64,000 nt of DNA. Source: Neobacillus cucumis (GTDB lineage: Bacteria; Bacillota; Bacilli; Bacillales; Cytobacillaceae). A program made the position numbers and the translations under genes. Below, in pieces: positions 17,820 through 25,721 of the stretch (position 1 is the stretch's first letter; every line of letters begins with the position of its first letter). The DNA lies in NCBI RefSeq assembly GCF_016908975.1, contig NZ_JAFBEX010000007.1:218879-282878 (forward strand). The letters run 5' to 3'. The notes under the pieces are model-generated. The model saw nothing but the letters and a program-made list of their open reading frames with translations, did not search any database and was not told where the DNA came from.

Positions 17820-18022
17820 CTCTCCTATCCGCGTAGGCTGTTGGTGTCCAAAACAGGCAGGTTTCCTGGCTCATGGTCATCGCTCCCTATGTCTTCCCAT
17901 CTTTCGACAGTGACATCTATAGGTTGCTCCCATTTACAGTGGCGGGACCGCGTTGGCTTTCAACCAACTTCCCTATTAAGCTAGCAGTCTCGTAAAGACT
18001 GCAGCACCTGTTTACCGAGCTA
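17820..18022 (-). promoter_or_regulatory. Cobalamin (AdoCbl) riboswitch
   Basis: The minus strand reads GGTAAACAGGTGCTGCAG near the 5' end, GGGAAGTTGGTTGAAAGCCA, then GTCCCGCCACTGTAAATGGG and the B12 box GAGCCAGGAAACCTGCCTG. These are the conserved blocks of the cobalamin riboswitch in order. It precedes the DUF4430/ECF operon, whose expression should fall when intracellular cobalamin is sufficient. Confidence 0.95.
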
Positions 18023-18101
18023 TTTTTTTATGTACATCTATTATATAGATAAATGGATGGGTTTGTATATACCTAGATGTAAATGAATTCTATTTTAAAA
18101 T

Positions 18102-18135
18102 AAGGACAGGCATTACCATAGCCTGTCCTTTTTAC
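18102..18135. terminator. Terminator after ribH
   Basis: AAGGACAGGC (18102-18111) / GCCTGTCCTT (18121-18130) with T-runs on both strands, 30 bases beyond the ribH stop. Confidence 0.85.
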
Positions 18136-18161
18136 ATAGAAGATTCTTTTTTAAGGTGTGA

Positions 18162-18632
18162 TTACTGTTCTAGAGACCTGCACAGATTAGCCATTTCAAT
18201 CGCTGCGGTTGCAGAATCCCACCCCTTATTACCGGCCTTAGTTCCAGCGCGTTCAATCGCCTGCTCAATAGAATCCGTTGTAAGAACGCCAAAAATGACT
18301 GGAATACCACTTGATAATGCTGTTGCGTTAATTCCTTTCGCAGCCTCGTTGCAAACATAATCAAAGTGTGGTGTTGCCCCGCGAATAACAGTTCCAAGTG
18401 TAATGACCGCATCATATTTTTTGCTGAATGCCATCTTTTGCGCGATTAAAGGAAGTTCAAACGCCCCTGGAACCCAAGCAATATCCACGTCTGATTCGCT
18501 AACTCCATGTCTTTTTAAAGCATCTAGTGCACCATCTAATAATTTGCCAGTAATAAATTCATTAAATCGACCTACAACAATTCCTACCTTTAACCCCGTA
18601 CCTACTAAATTTCCTTCAAAAAAATGCGTCAT
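18162..18632 (-). CDS. ribH: 6,7-dimethyl-8-ribityllumazine synthase
   Basis: 156 residues, full length. Condenses 5-amino-6-ribitylaminouracil with dihydroxybutanone phosphate in the penultimate step of riboflavin synthesis; forms icosahedral capsids in Bacillus. Motifs: [53 protein letters not shown] and [31 protein letters not shown] before ATG. Last gene of the rib operon. Confidence 0.97.
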   Translation of the reverse strand: MTHFFEGNLVGTGLKVGIVVGRFNEFITGKLLDGALDALKRHGVSESDVDIAWVPGAFELPLIAQKMAFSKKYDAVITLGTVIRGATPHFDYVCNEAAKGINATALSSGIPVIFGVLTTDSIEQAIERAGTKAGNKGWDSATAAIEMANLCRSLEQ

Positions 18633-18676
18633 TGTAATTCCTCCATATTTTGTTTATTAATCTGCAGCCAGATTTA

Positions 18677-19303
18677 CTACTTTTTTGTTTTTAAAGGACT
18701 TTCCATTTCTTTTAAATACTTAATCAAAGCTTTAATTGTAATCATTTTAAGGTTCAATTCATCAGCTATTTTTCGAAGCTGCGGCACACGTGCCATCGTT
18801 CCATCTTCATTCATGATTTCACAAATAACCCCGGCTGGCTTTGCACCACATAATTTAGCAAGGTCCACAGCAGCTTCCGTGTGACCGTTCCTCTGCAAGA
18901 CGCCACCTTTTTTCGCAATAAGCGGAAACATATGCCCCGGACGTTTGAAATCCTCCGGCTTTGCTTCTGGGTCAAGTAAACTTAACACAGTAGCAGAACG
19001 CTCATAAGCGGATATTCCTGTCGTCGAGAATTTATGGTCAATGCTTACAGTAAAAGCCGTTCCATGATAGTCTGTGTTCGTTTCAACCATTGGCCTTAGA
19101 TCCAGTTTCTCAGCCAATTCTTCCTCAATTGGGGCACATACTAACCCTCTGCCATGCGTAACCATGAGGTTCATTACTTCTGGAGTTGTTTTTTCGGCTA
19201 AAGCAAGAAAATCCCCTTCATTTTCCCGGTCCTCATCATCACAAACAATGATCACCTTGCCTTCTTTTAAATCTGCTAGGGCTTCCTCTATTGTATCAAA
19301 CAC
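18677..19303 (-). CDS. ribB: 3,4-dihydroxy-2-butanone-4-phosphate synthase, stand-alone RibB
   Basis: 208 residues: only the DHBP synthase domain, with [10 protein letters not shown] (metal/acid motif), [49 protein letters not shown] in successive blocks and [14 protein letters not shown]. It converts ribulose 5-phosphate to the four-carbon riboflavin precursor. In B. subtilis this domain is fused to GTP cyclohydrolase II; here the protein stops right after the first domain and only 44 bases separate it from ribH, so the second domain is absent rather than frameshifted. GTG 19303 fits the AAAGGAG RBS eight bases upstream; the GTG at 19312 overlaps the RBS. Confidence 0.93.
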   Translation of the reverse strand: MFDTIEEALADLKEGKVIIVCDDEDRENEGDFLALAEKTTPEVMNLMVTHGRGLVCAPIEEELAEKLDLRPMVETNTDYHGTAFTVSIDHKFSTTGISAYERSATVLSLLDPEAKPEDFKRPGHMFPLIAKKGGVLQRNGHTEAAVDLAKLCGAKPAGVICEIMNEDGTMARVPQLRKIADELNLKMITIKALIKYLKEMESPLKTKK

Positions 19304-19355
19304 TATTTTCACTCCTTTTAAACAAAATGTTATTGATTGGCTGTGTTGAACATGG

Positions 19356-19401
19356 ATGTTGATTTCCGCTCCAGGCGCTCGCTTTCCGCTCCAATCAACA
19401 T
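19356..19401. repeat. Palindromic interspersed repeat, family 1, internally deleted copy
   Basis: 46-bp miniature: ATGTTGATTTCCGCTCCAGG joined to CTTTCCGCTCCAATCAACAT. Both ends of family 1 are kept and the middle is lost. It lies between ribE and ribB, inside the operon, and its flanks extend the dyad (GTTGAACATGGA...TCCATATTCAAC). Confidence 0.8.
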
Positions 19402-19441
19402 CATTCCATATTCAACAATAACCTGTTGCACAGCTTATTGA

Positions 19442-20101
19442 TTAATTAAAACCGTTTTCTTCTAAAAAGCTTTGGGTAATTCCTGTCTTGCTCTTTTTGT
19501 TTGGATCCTTGCCAAGGTTTTGGAGAAAATGGCTAACATATCTGCCAATCATATCACTTTCCAAATTGACCCTATCCCCTGGGCCTTTCAATCCAATTAC
19601 CGTTTCTGACAAGGTATGCGGAATAAGCGAAAGTGTAAAACTCGTATCCGAAACATCAAATACAGTTAGGCTTGTACCGTCTACGGCAACAGATCCTCGG
19701 TGAATGACATATCTCAATAAATCTGGTTCCGTCTCAATTTCGTAATAGACGGCATTTTCTAAAGCCTGTTTTCTTTTAATAATCCCCGTTCCATCAATAT
19801 GTCCGGAGACAAAATGACCGCCAAATCGACCGCCTGCTGCCATGGCTCTTTCTAAATTAACTCTTGTGCCACTTTGTATATTATTTAAACTGGTGGCTTT
19901 AACTGTTTCCGGCATGACATCGACTGAAAATTGCTTGCCTGAAAAAGAAGTAACCGTTAGGCAAACCCCATTTACAGCAATGCTATCACCAAGATGTACA
20001 TCCTGTAGTATTTTTTCAGCTTCTATCGTTAATACATACGAATTGGCCGTTCGCTGAATTTTTGCTACTTTACCTATCTCTTCAATGATTCCGGTAAACA
20101 T
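19442..20101 (-). CDS. ribE: Riboflavin synthase, alpha chain
   Basis: 219 residues with the usual two lumazine-binding repeats. It begins MFTGIIEEIGKV and shows GDSIAVNGVCLTV, GGRFGGHFVSGHIDGTG and GSVAVDGTSLTVFDV. It dismutates two dimethylribityllumazine molecules to riboflavin. ATG 20101 matches the family start; a longer frame to 20131 runs through the RBS (AAGGAG). First gene after the FMN riboswitch. Confidence 0.95.
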   Translation of the reverse strand: MFTGIIEEIGKVAKIQRTANSYVLTIEAEKILQDVHLGDSIAVNGVCLTVTSFSGKQFSVDVMPETVKATSLNNIQSGTRVNLERAMAAGGRFGGHFVSGHIDGTGIIKRKQALENAVYYEIETEPDLLRYVIHRGSVAVDGTSLTVFDVSDTSFTLSLIPHTLSETVIGLKGPGDRVNLESDMIGRYVSHFLQNLGKDPNKKSKTGITQSFLEENGFN

Positions 20102-20167
20102 ACTTCTTCTTCTCCTTACTATTTCAGCCATCGTTCTATTAAATCTGTCTAGTTCCTTCTAGGAATA

Positions 20168-20204
20168 AAAAAGACCCTAAAGAAAAGAAATTCTTTAGGG
20201 CCTT
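20168..20204 (-). terminator. FMN riboswitch terminator
   Basis: On the minus strand GGCCCTAAAGAA...TTCTTTAGGGTC is followed by TTTTTT, between aptamer and ribE; the expected transcription-attenuation platform. Confidence 0.88.
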
Positions 20205-20269
20205 AATAATGACAATAGGAAATAAAGGTTTGAAATTGGGACTTTTTCACCCATTTCATAACCCGTTTT

Positions 20270-20411
20270 TATCCTTCTCCCATCCAGACTTTAACTGTCG
20301 GCTCTGGAGTTTCACCAGATCCACCGCTTAACCAGTAGGTTAACCGGGTCACGGACTAAGAAGCAAAAGCTTCATCACCGCCGGTTAGGAATTTCACCTG
20401 ACCCCGAAGGA
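20270..20411 (-). promoter_or_regulatory. FMN riboswitch (RFN element)
   Basis: Minus strand carries CTTCGGGGTCAGGTGAAATT, CCTAACCGGCGGTGATGAAG, AGTCCGTGACCCGG, GGATCTGGTGAAACTCCAGA and GCCGACAGTTAAAGTCTGGA in order, the complete RFN consensus. Controls the rib operon. Confidence 0.97.
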
Positions 20412-20527
20412 AATATTAAGATTTAATGATAATGTTATTATACCTAAAGAAAATAGTAAAGGGAAATGCACCTATTTGATCAATTATTCACATAAACTTC
20501 AAAAAAGGAGTTAAAAACTCCCATTGC

Positions 20528-20998
20528 CTACTCTTTATAAGTTTTTACCGGTAAGTAAATCTCAAAATGGAGTTCTCCTAATTGATTTTGCTGTTTATGT
20601 TCTTCTTTAAAAATTTCCAATCCTAACGCTTGGTGGTCTTGTTCAAAGCCATACTCTTCCATCCAAGTGAACAGTCGCCGATATGTATTTTCTATTTCTT
20701 CCATACTGCCGTTGTGTGTCGTATACACATAGTTTTTCCTTGGAATCGAAAAGCCAACCATTCCTTCCGGTACATTCTCAATTTTTTCAACGGGTTTTGT
20801 CACATAGTAGGTCAATTCTGTTTCTCTGCCATGAAAAGGTGCAATCACAACAGGCTCATTTGACAAACAAGCAACCTCTTTTATCCGTTTCTCCATTTTG
20901 TTAAACAGACTCGGGATCGTTTCTAATTCTGAGTATGTACCTGTCCACGGTATGCCGACTACTTTTATTTCTTCTTTTTCTATTACTTTAATTCCCAC
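20528..20998 (-). CDS. GyrI-like / AraC effector-binding domain protein
   Basis: 156-residue stand-alone GyrI-like small-molecule binding domain. Visible family traits: an N-terminal VVGIPWTGTYSELETIPSLF strand-helix, internal GMVGFSIPRKNYVYTTHNGS, and a C-terminal ALGLEIFKEEHK...FEIYLPVK block, where E and the final LPVK are common in the family. No DNA-binding domain is present. Such proteins bind hydrophobic or cationic ligands, sometimes hydrolysing them; the ligand here is unknown. GTG start, weak GGGGG upstream. Monocistronic. Confidence 0.75.
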   Translation of the reverse strand: MGIKVIEKEEIKVVGIPWTGTYSELETIPSLFNKMEKRIKEVACLSNEPVVIAPFHGRETELTYYVTKPVEKIENVPEGMVGFSIPRKNYVYTTHNGSMEEIENTYRRLFTWMEEYGFEQDHQALGLEIFKEEHKQQNQLGELHFEIYLPVKTYKE

Positions 20999-21105
20999 TT
21001 TAAGGCCCCCTTTTTTAGTTCCATCCTAATTCGTATAATTCGAAACACATCCTTGAATTCCTGCCAAAACTTTTCGACATATGACAAATATTTTTCTGAA
21101 AAAAT

Positions 21106-21142
21106 AAAAAAAACAGGCTGTTCCTTCATTGAACAGCCTGCA
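21106..21142 (-). terminator. katA terminator
   Basis: CAGGCTGTTC (21114-21123) / GAACAGCCTG (21131-21140), followed on the minus strand by eight T. Confidence 0.9.
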
Positions 21143-21148
21143 GTAGGA

Positions 21149-22609
21149 TTACTTTACTCCTTGGGGGATTGCCAAACCTAATCCTTTTGCGACTCGCTCG
21201 CCATATTCAGGGTCTGCTTTATAGAAATGCTGAATTTGACGTAATTTAATATCTTCTCTCTCTACCGGTTTCATCGCTCCAACAATCGTTTCTACTAATC
21301 TAGTACGTTCATCTTTAGACATTAATCGGTAAAGGTCACCAGCTTGTGTGTAATGGTCATCATGGTCATATGCCACTTGTGCTGCAGCACCTGTTACCTC
21401 AAATGCTGTTTGCCGGTGTTCAGTTACTTCACTAGGACCACCAAAGCTGTTAGGCTCATAATAAACAGAGCCGCCGCCATTGTTATCAAAACGCATCGCA
21501 CCATCACGCTGATAATTATTCACTTCCGACTTTGGCCGATTGATTGGCAGCAAGTTATGGTTTGGACCTACCCTGTAACGATGCGCATCAGAATAGGCAA
21601 ATAACCGGCCTTGAAGCATTTTATCTGGTGATGCTTCAACCCCAGGTACCATTGTCCCAGGCGAGAAGGTAGCCTGCTCAACTTCTGCAAAATAGTTTTC
21701 TGGATTACGGTTTAAAACCATTCTTCCAACCTCAATTAAAGGATAATCTTTATGAGACCAAATTTTTGTCACATCAAATGGATCAAACCGATACGCATTG
21801 GCATCATCAAATGGCATTATTTGAACATGCAGCCTCCAAGCCGGGAAATCGCCTTTTTCAATCGCATTAAATAAATCCTCTGTGTGATAATCAGGATTTT
21901 CACCAGCTAATTTTGCTGCAATATCGGCTGACATGTTTTTAACACCTTGTTCACTCTTAAAGTGATATTTAACCCAAACCGCTTCTCCATTCTCATTTAC
22001 CCATTTAAATGTATGGCTTCCGTATCCGTTCATATGGCGCAAGGTAGCTGGTAAACCGCGGTCTCCCATTAAATAGGTTACTTGATGCAAGGATTCAGGT
22101 GATAATGACCAGAAATCCCAGACTGCATTCGGATTTTTTAAGTGAGTCTTAGGATCCCGTTTTTGAGTATGAATGAAGTCTGGAAACTTGATCGCATCAC
22201 GGATAAAGAAAATAGGCGTATTATTTCCAACCAAATCATAGTTTCCTTCTTCTGTATAAAACTTCACTGCAAAACCGCGTGGATCACGGACTGTATCAGC
22301 TGAACCCAATTCACCGGCAACAGTTGAGAAGCGGATAAACATTGGAGTGCGTTTCCCGACCCCATTGAACAATTTGGCTTTTGTATATTTAGACATATCA
22401 TTCGTTACTTCAAAGTACCCATGGGCTCCTGCACCCTTGGCATGTACGACACGCTCAGGTACTCGTTCACGATTAAAATGGGCCAATTTTTCTAGTAGAT
22501 GGACGTCTTGTATTAAGGTTGGTCCGCGTGAACCAGCCGTCATTGAATTTTGATTATCCCCGACAGGGGCACCTGTTCCTGTTGTTAAATGTTTGTTTTT
22601 GTTGCTCAT
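21149..22609 (-). CDS. katA: Vegetative catalase
   Basis: 486-residue monofunctional haem catalase that disproportionates hydrogen peroxide in the cytosol. Distal-side motif [14 protein letters not shown] (catalytic His), [19 protein letters not shown], distal Asn region [13 protein letters not shown], and proximal haem-ligand Tyr in [16 protein letters not shown]. Small-subunit clade 3 length. RBS GAGGTGATGAA. The upstream region has a sigma-A-type promoter and a perfect PerR box, so it is very probably peroxide-inducible. Confidence 0.97.
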   Translation of the reverse strand: MSNKNKHLTTGTGAPVGDNQNSMTAGSRGPTLIQDVHLLEKLAHFNRERVPERVVHAKGAGAHGYFEVTNDMSKYTKAKLFNGVGKRTPMFIRFSTVAGELGSADTVRDPRGFAVKFYTEEGNYDLVGNNTPIFFIRDAIKFPDFIHTQKRDPKTHLKNPNAVWDFWSLSPESLHQVTYLMGDRGLPATLRHMNGYGSHTFKWVNENGEAVWVKYHFKSEQGVKNMSADIAAKLAGENPDYHTEDLFNAIEKGDFPAWRLHVQIMPFDDANAYRFDPFDVTKIWSHKDYPLIEVGRMVLNRNPENYFAEVEQATFSPGTMVPGVEASPDKMLQGRLFAYSDAHRYRVGPNHNLLPINRPKSEVNNYQRDGAMRFDNNGGGSVYYEPNSFGGPSEVTEHRQTAFEVTGAAAQVAYDHDDHYTQAGDLYRLMSKDERTRLVETIVGAMKPVEREDIKLRQIQHFYKADPEYGERVAKGLGLAIPQGVK

Positions 22610-22648
22610 TTCATCACCTCTAAATCTATTTTTTTAAACTTTAAACAG

Positions 22649-22676
22649 ATTATAATATAAATTTAGTAAAAATCAA
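22649..22676 (-). promoter_or_regulatory. katA promoter
   Basis: Minus-strand TTGATT (22676-22671), 16-bp spacer, TATAAT (22654-22649), about 40 bases before the ATG. Adjacent to the PerR box. Confidence 0.75.
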
Positions 22677-22683
22677 TACTAAA

Positions 22684-22698
22684 TTATAATAATTATAA
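22684..22698. promoter_or_regulatory. PerR box
   Basis: TTATAATAATTATAA, an exact match to the Per box consensus TTATAATnATTATAA, just upstream of the katA -35 element. Confidence 0.93.
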
Positions 22699-22819
22699 TC
22701 TAATATGAAGTATAAATATCGTCTTGTCTTCACTATTACAATCGTATTAATAAAAGAAGGACGTTATTCCCCTATTTAAGAAATAACATCCCAAATAATT
22801 TAATTTCAGTTCCCCAACA

Positions 22820-22850
22820 AAAAAACAGACCCTTTAAGAGTCTGTTTTTA
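22820..22850 (-). terminator. Terminator of the cold-shock gene
   Basis: AAACAGAC...GTCTGTTT hairpin, followed on the minus strand by a T-run. Confidence 0.8.
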
Positions 22851-22859
22851 TTGAGTGGT

Positions 22860-23060
22860 CTATTGTTTTTGAACGTTTACCGCTTGTGGTCCACGTTGGC
22901 CATTTTCGATTTCAAATGTAACCTCTTGACCTTCTTCTAAAGTTTTGTATCCTTCACCTTGAATAGCTGAGAAATGAACGAAAACATCTTCTCCACCTTC
23001 ACGTTCAATAAATCCAAAACCTTTTTCACCGTTAAACCATTTTACTTTACCATGTTCCAT
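22860..23060 (-). CDS. Cold-shock protein (CspB/CspD type)
   Basis: 66 residues; single OB-fold with RNP1 KGFGFIE and RNP2 VFVHFS motifs. Binds single-stranded RNA and DNA as an RNA chaperone. The start is [29 protein letters not shown]-type (TAGGAGGCACTAAAAA) before ATG. Bacillus species carry several paralogues; which one this is cannot be decided by eye. Confidence 0.97.
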   Translation of the reverse strand: MEHGKVKWFNGEKGFGFIEREGGEDVFVHFSAIQGEGYKTLEEGQEVTFEIENGQRGPQAVNVQKQ

Positions 23061-23157
23061 TTTTTAGTGCCTCCTAGCATGTAGCCATTACGTAATTTTG
23101 CAAAATATGCTTGCAGACCTAGTATTGCCCGAGTAAAAGTTCTTTATACAAGCCAAT

Positions 23158-23910
23158 TTAATCTAGTACCCATTTTTGTATGGCCTTAGCAACTCCATCC
23201 TCTTCATTAGATGCCGTAATCCAGTCCGCTGCTGCCTTTACCACATCTTGAGCATTACCCATGGCAACTCCAAGTCCAGCCTCTTTAATCATCATTAAAT
23301 CATTTCGGCTGTCGCCACATGCCATTACATTCTGCATATCTATTCCGATTTTAGAACAGACAACAGATAGCCCGCGCGCTTTATGTATTCCAGCAGCATT
23401 GACTTCAATGTTTTTTAACGTGGAGTTGGTTATTTCAAATTCACCACGTGCCGTCAATTCCTTTAACACCAATTCTCTTGTTGCATCATCCTCAATCGTA
23501 AAACCAAATTTCAGCCAATTGAGTTTATGTAAGTCTTCAGGCATTTCATTATGCCACGTCTGTTCCGTATTAATTGCCCAGAACTTCGAATTATGTTGTT
23601 TGGAAAGGTCCCACATCCACTGGATATGCTCTGGATTAACTATGTTTCTTTCTACTAGTTCTCTTTTTTCATCCCAGATCTCACTTCCATTGACCGTTAC
23701 CAAATACGAAGTAAGCTCTAAATCATCTGCATGTTCGCGAACTGTCAATAATGAGCGTCCAGTACTTAAGACAACATATACCCCTTTTTCTTGTGCAGCC
23801 CGAATCGCATCACGGTTTGCACTTGATACCTGTCCATTATTATTTAACAGTGTCCCATCCATATCCAGTGCAATTAACTTGATATCCAAATCCTTTTTGA
23901 CATTTCCCAT
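23158..23910 (-). CDS. Cof-type HAD-IIB phosphatase
   Basis: 250 residues with HAD motif I ALDMDGTLLN, motif II LSTGRS, a C2B cap domain (about 85-180) and motif IV GDSRNDLMMIKEAG followed by GVAMGNA. These enzymes dephosphorylate sugar phosphates or FMN-like substrates in the cytosol; the substrate is not readable. Slightly short for the family (usually 260-290), the cap being compact. Monocistronic. Confidence 0.9.
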   Translation of the reverse strand: MGNVKKDLDIKLIALDMDGTLLNNNGQVSSANRDAIRAAQEKGVYVVLSTGRSLLTVREHADDLELTSYLVTVNGSEIWDEKRELVERNIVNPEHIQWMWDLSKQHNSKFWAINTEQTWHNEMPEDLHKLNWLKFGFTIEDDATRELVLKELTARGEFEITNSTLKNIEVNAAGIHKARGLSVVCSKIGIDMQNVMACGDSRNDLMMIKEAGLGVAMGNAQDVVKAAADWITASNEEDGVAKAIQKWVLD

Positions 23911-24063
23911 TTACGCATAAACTCCCTTCACCCTTATTCTCTTATAAGATAACACTTTCAAGCGTAGGATTACAAAGATGTAAATCTTGTTTACATAATA
24001 TGATTATTATATATAAAAAAAGACCTGCTAGTTTTAGCAGAATCTTTTCTTAAGGTTAATTGA

Positions 24064-24366
24064 TTAATGATGGTGATGATGTCCGCCCTTTGATGGATTC
24101 GTAATCAGCCATTCTTCTTTTGGAACATGGAAAAATTGAATCCAAACCCCGTCCAAGTAATCATCATTTTTGTCTAGGATAAAATCAATATCCTTATCCG
24201 TTTGGACCACTTCATCATTTTCCGTTGGAGTATCCAGCTTTAAATCATAGTGGGCATGGTCACCATGAACATTTGTCACATAAACACGAAATAGTTTGTC
24301 TTCTTCTTGCTCATCCAATATTTTCTTTAATGCCTTTGCCGCATTACGGTTAATTTTTACTTTCAT
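24064..24366 (-). CDS. HesB/IscA-like domain protein with His-rich C-terminus
   Basis: 100 residues from ATG 24366 (GAGGAG upstream). The start MKVKINRNAAKALKKILDEQ and the VYVTNVHGDHAHYDLKLD stretch followed by DIDFILDKNDDYLDGVWIQF resemble the Fe-S biosynthesis HesB-like fold. The protein has no cysteine, so it cannot ligate a cluster like IscA. It ends GGHHHHH, a natural pentahistidine tail, with two more His at HGDHAH. Iron-sulphur function is therefore doubtful; metal binding through His is possible. A terminator-like CTGCTA...TAGCAG hairpin lies beyond the stop. Confidence 0.7.
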   Translation of the reverse strand: MKVKINRNAAKALKKILDEQEEDKLFRVYVTNVHGDHAHYDLKLDTPTENDEVVQTDKDIDFILDKNDDYLDGVWIQFFHVPKEEWLITNPSKGGHHHHH

Positions 24367-24396
24367 TTTGATGCTCTCCTCTATTATGTATTCCAC

Positions 24397-24746
24397 TTTA
24401 TTATCTCACTATAAATTTAAAATAGACAGTTTAAAATCAGAGATTCATCTTATAAAAATTATATAATGGATGATCATTATTTTAATTTCAAAAAAATACC
24501 ATTATTAACATTTTAAAACCTTAACAAATTTGTCACATTTAATTCAAAAAACCACTACCAACATTATGGCGGAATTGTTAATATTATGTTACAGATAAGT
24601 GAACTTCTAATTAGTATTAGATGATAATCATTTCAAATCCATTTGCTTGTAATTTTAAAGTAATTGTATTATTCTTATGAAGTTTGTGAATACATTCACT
24701 TTGAAATGTGAACAAATGAACAATTTTTTGGAGGGGAAATACGAAC
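24397..24746. other. Gene-free region upstream of qoxA
   Basis: 350 AT-rich bases between divergent genes. I see no ORF with an RBS. It should hold the qox promoter, and contains the Rex-like dyad listed separately. Confidence 0.6.
24684..24701. promoter_or_regulatory. Rex-like operator candidate upstream of qoxA
   Basis: TTGTGAATACATTCACTT matches the redox-sensing Rex consensus TTGTGAAnnnnTTCACAA at most symmetric positions, about 45 bases before the qoxA start. A second half-site-like ATGTGAACAAAT follows. Candidate only. Confidence 0.4.
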
Positions 24747-25721
24747 ATGTCTAAAAAGAACTTTTTTGTTCCACTTTTGGCTTTATTGCCAGTGCTGCTA
24801 AGTGGCTGTGATTCAAAAATGCTTGTTTTTGATCCAAAAGGTCCTGCAGCAAGAGAAATTCTCGGCCTAATCAATTGGTCACTTGTTTTTATGGCACTTG
24901 TGGTCGTTGTAGTCATTGGCTTATTCGTTTATATCGTTTGGAAATACCGTGCCACACCCGAGAATAAAGACTACCAGCCGCCTGAGGAGCATGGCAGTAC
25001 TAAATTAGAGTTAATTTGGACATTTATTCCAATTCTAATTGTTATTGCCCTTACGATTCCAACGGTAAAAACCATTTACAGTCTTGAAAAAGTTCCAGCA
25101 GGTTATGAAAATAAAAAGCCAATTACAATCAATGTAACATCTGCTGATTGGAAATGGATTTTTAGTTATCCGGAACAGGGAATTGAAACAGTCAATTATG
25201 TTAACATCCCAGTTGGCACACCTGTTAAATTTGTTTTAACATCTTCCGGTACTATGCAATCTTTCTGGGTCCCACAATTAGGCGGTCAAAAGTACACCAT
25301 GAATAAAATGGATACTCAGTTGTATCTAACTGCTGATGAAGCTGGAGAGTATTTAGGAAGAAATACGAACTTTAATGGAAGAGGCTATGCAGATATGGAA
25401 TTTACCGTTGAAGCTAAGTCCACAAAAGACTTTGCGCAATGGGTTAAAGATGTAAAATCCAGAGCTCCTAAATTAACGGAAAAGAAATACATCTCTTTGT
25501 TAAAACCAACAAACTTAGGTCGTGAAACATTCGTAGGTACACATTTGCAATGGGTTGACCATGGACAAATGAACTCGAAAACATATTTAAATCCTAAACT
25601 ATACGAAGTTCATGGTGTGAAAGGTCAAATTTTTAAAGATGAAGAATCAACTTCTCTAACATCAGATAGCACATCTAAAGGTACGACTTCGACTGACAAA
25701 TCAAATGGAGGTGAACATTGA
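24747..25721 (+). CDS. qoxA: Cytochrome aa3 quinol oxidase subunit II
   Basis: 324-residue lipoprotein (lipobox LLSGC, Cys21) with two membrane helices (about 40-65 and 85-105) and an extracytoplasmic cupredoxin domain (MQSFWVPQLGGQKYTMNKMD). The CuA ligands of cytochrome c oxidases are absent, as expected for a menaquinol oxidase. RBS GGAGGGGAAATACGAAC. First gene of qoxABCD; its stop overlaps the qoxB start. Confidence 0.96.
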   Translation: MSKKNFFVPLLALLPVLLSGCDSKMLVFDPKGPAAREILGLINWSLVFMALVVVVVIGLFVYIVWKYRATPENKDYQPPEEHGSTKLELIWTFIPILIVIALTIPTVKTIYSLEKVPAGYENKKPITINVTSADWKWIFSYPEQGIETVNYVNIPVGTPVKFVLTSSGTMQSFWVPQLGGQKYTMNKMDTQLYLTADEAGEYLGRNTNFNGRGYADMEFTVEAKSTKDFAQWVKDVKSRAPKLTEKKYISLLKPTNLGRETFVGTHLQWVDHGQMNSKTYLNPKLYEVHGVKGQIFKDEESTSLTSDSTSKGTTSTDKSNGGEH

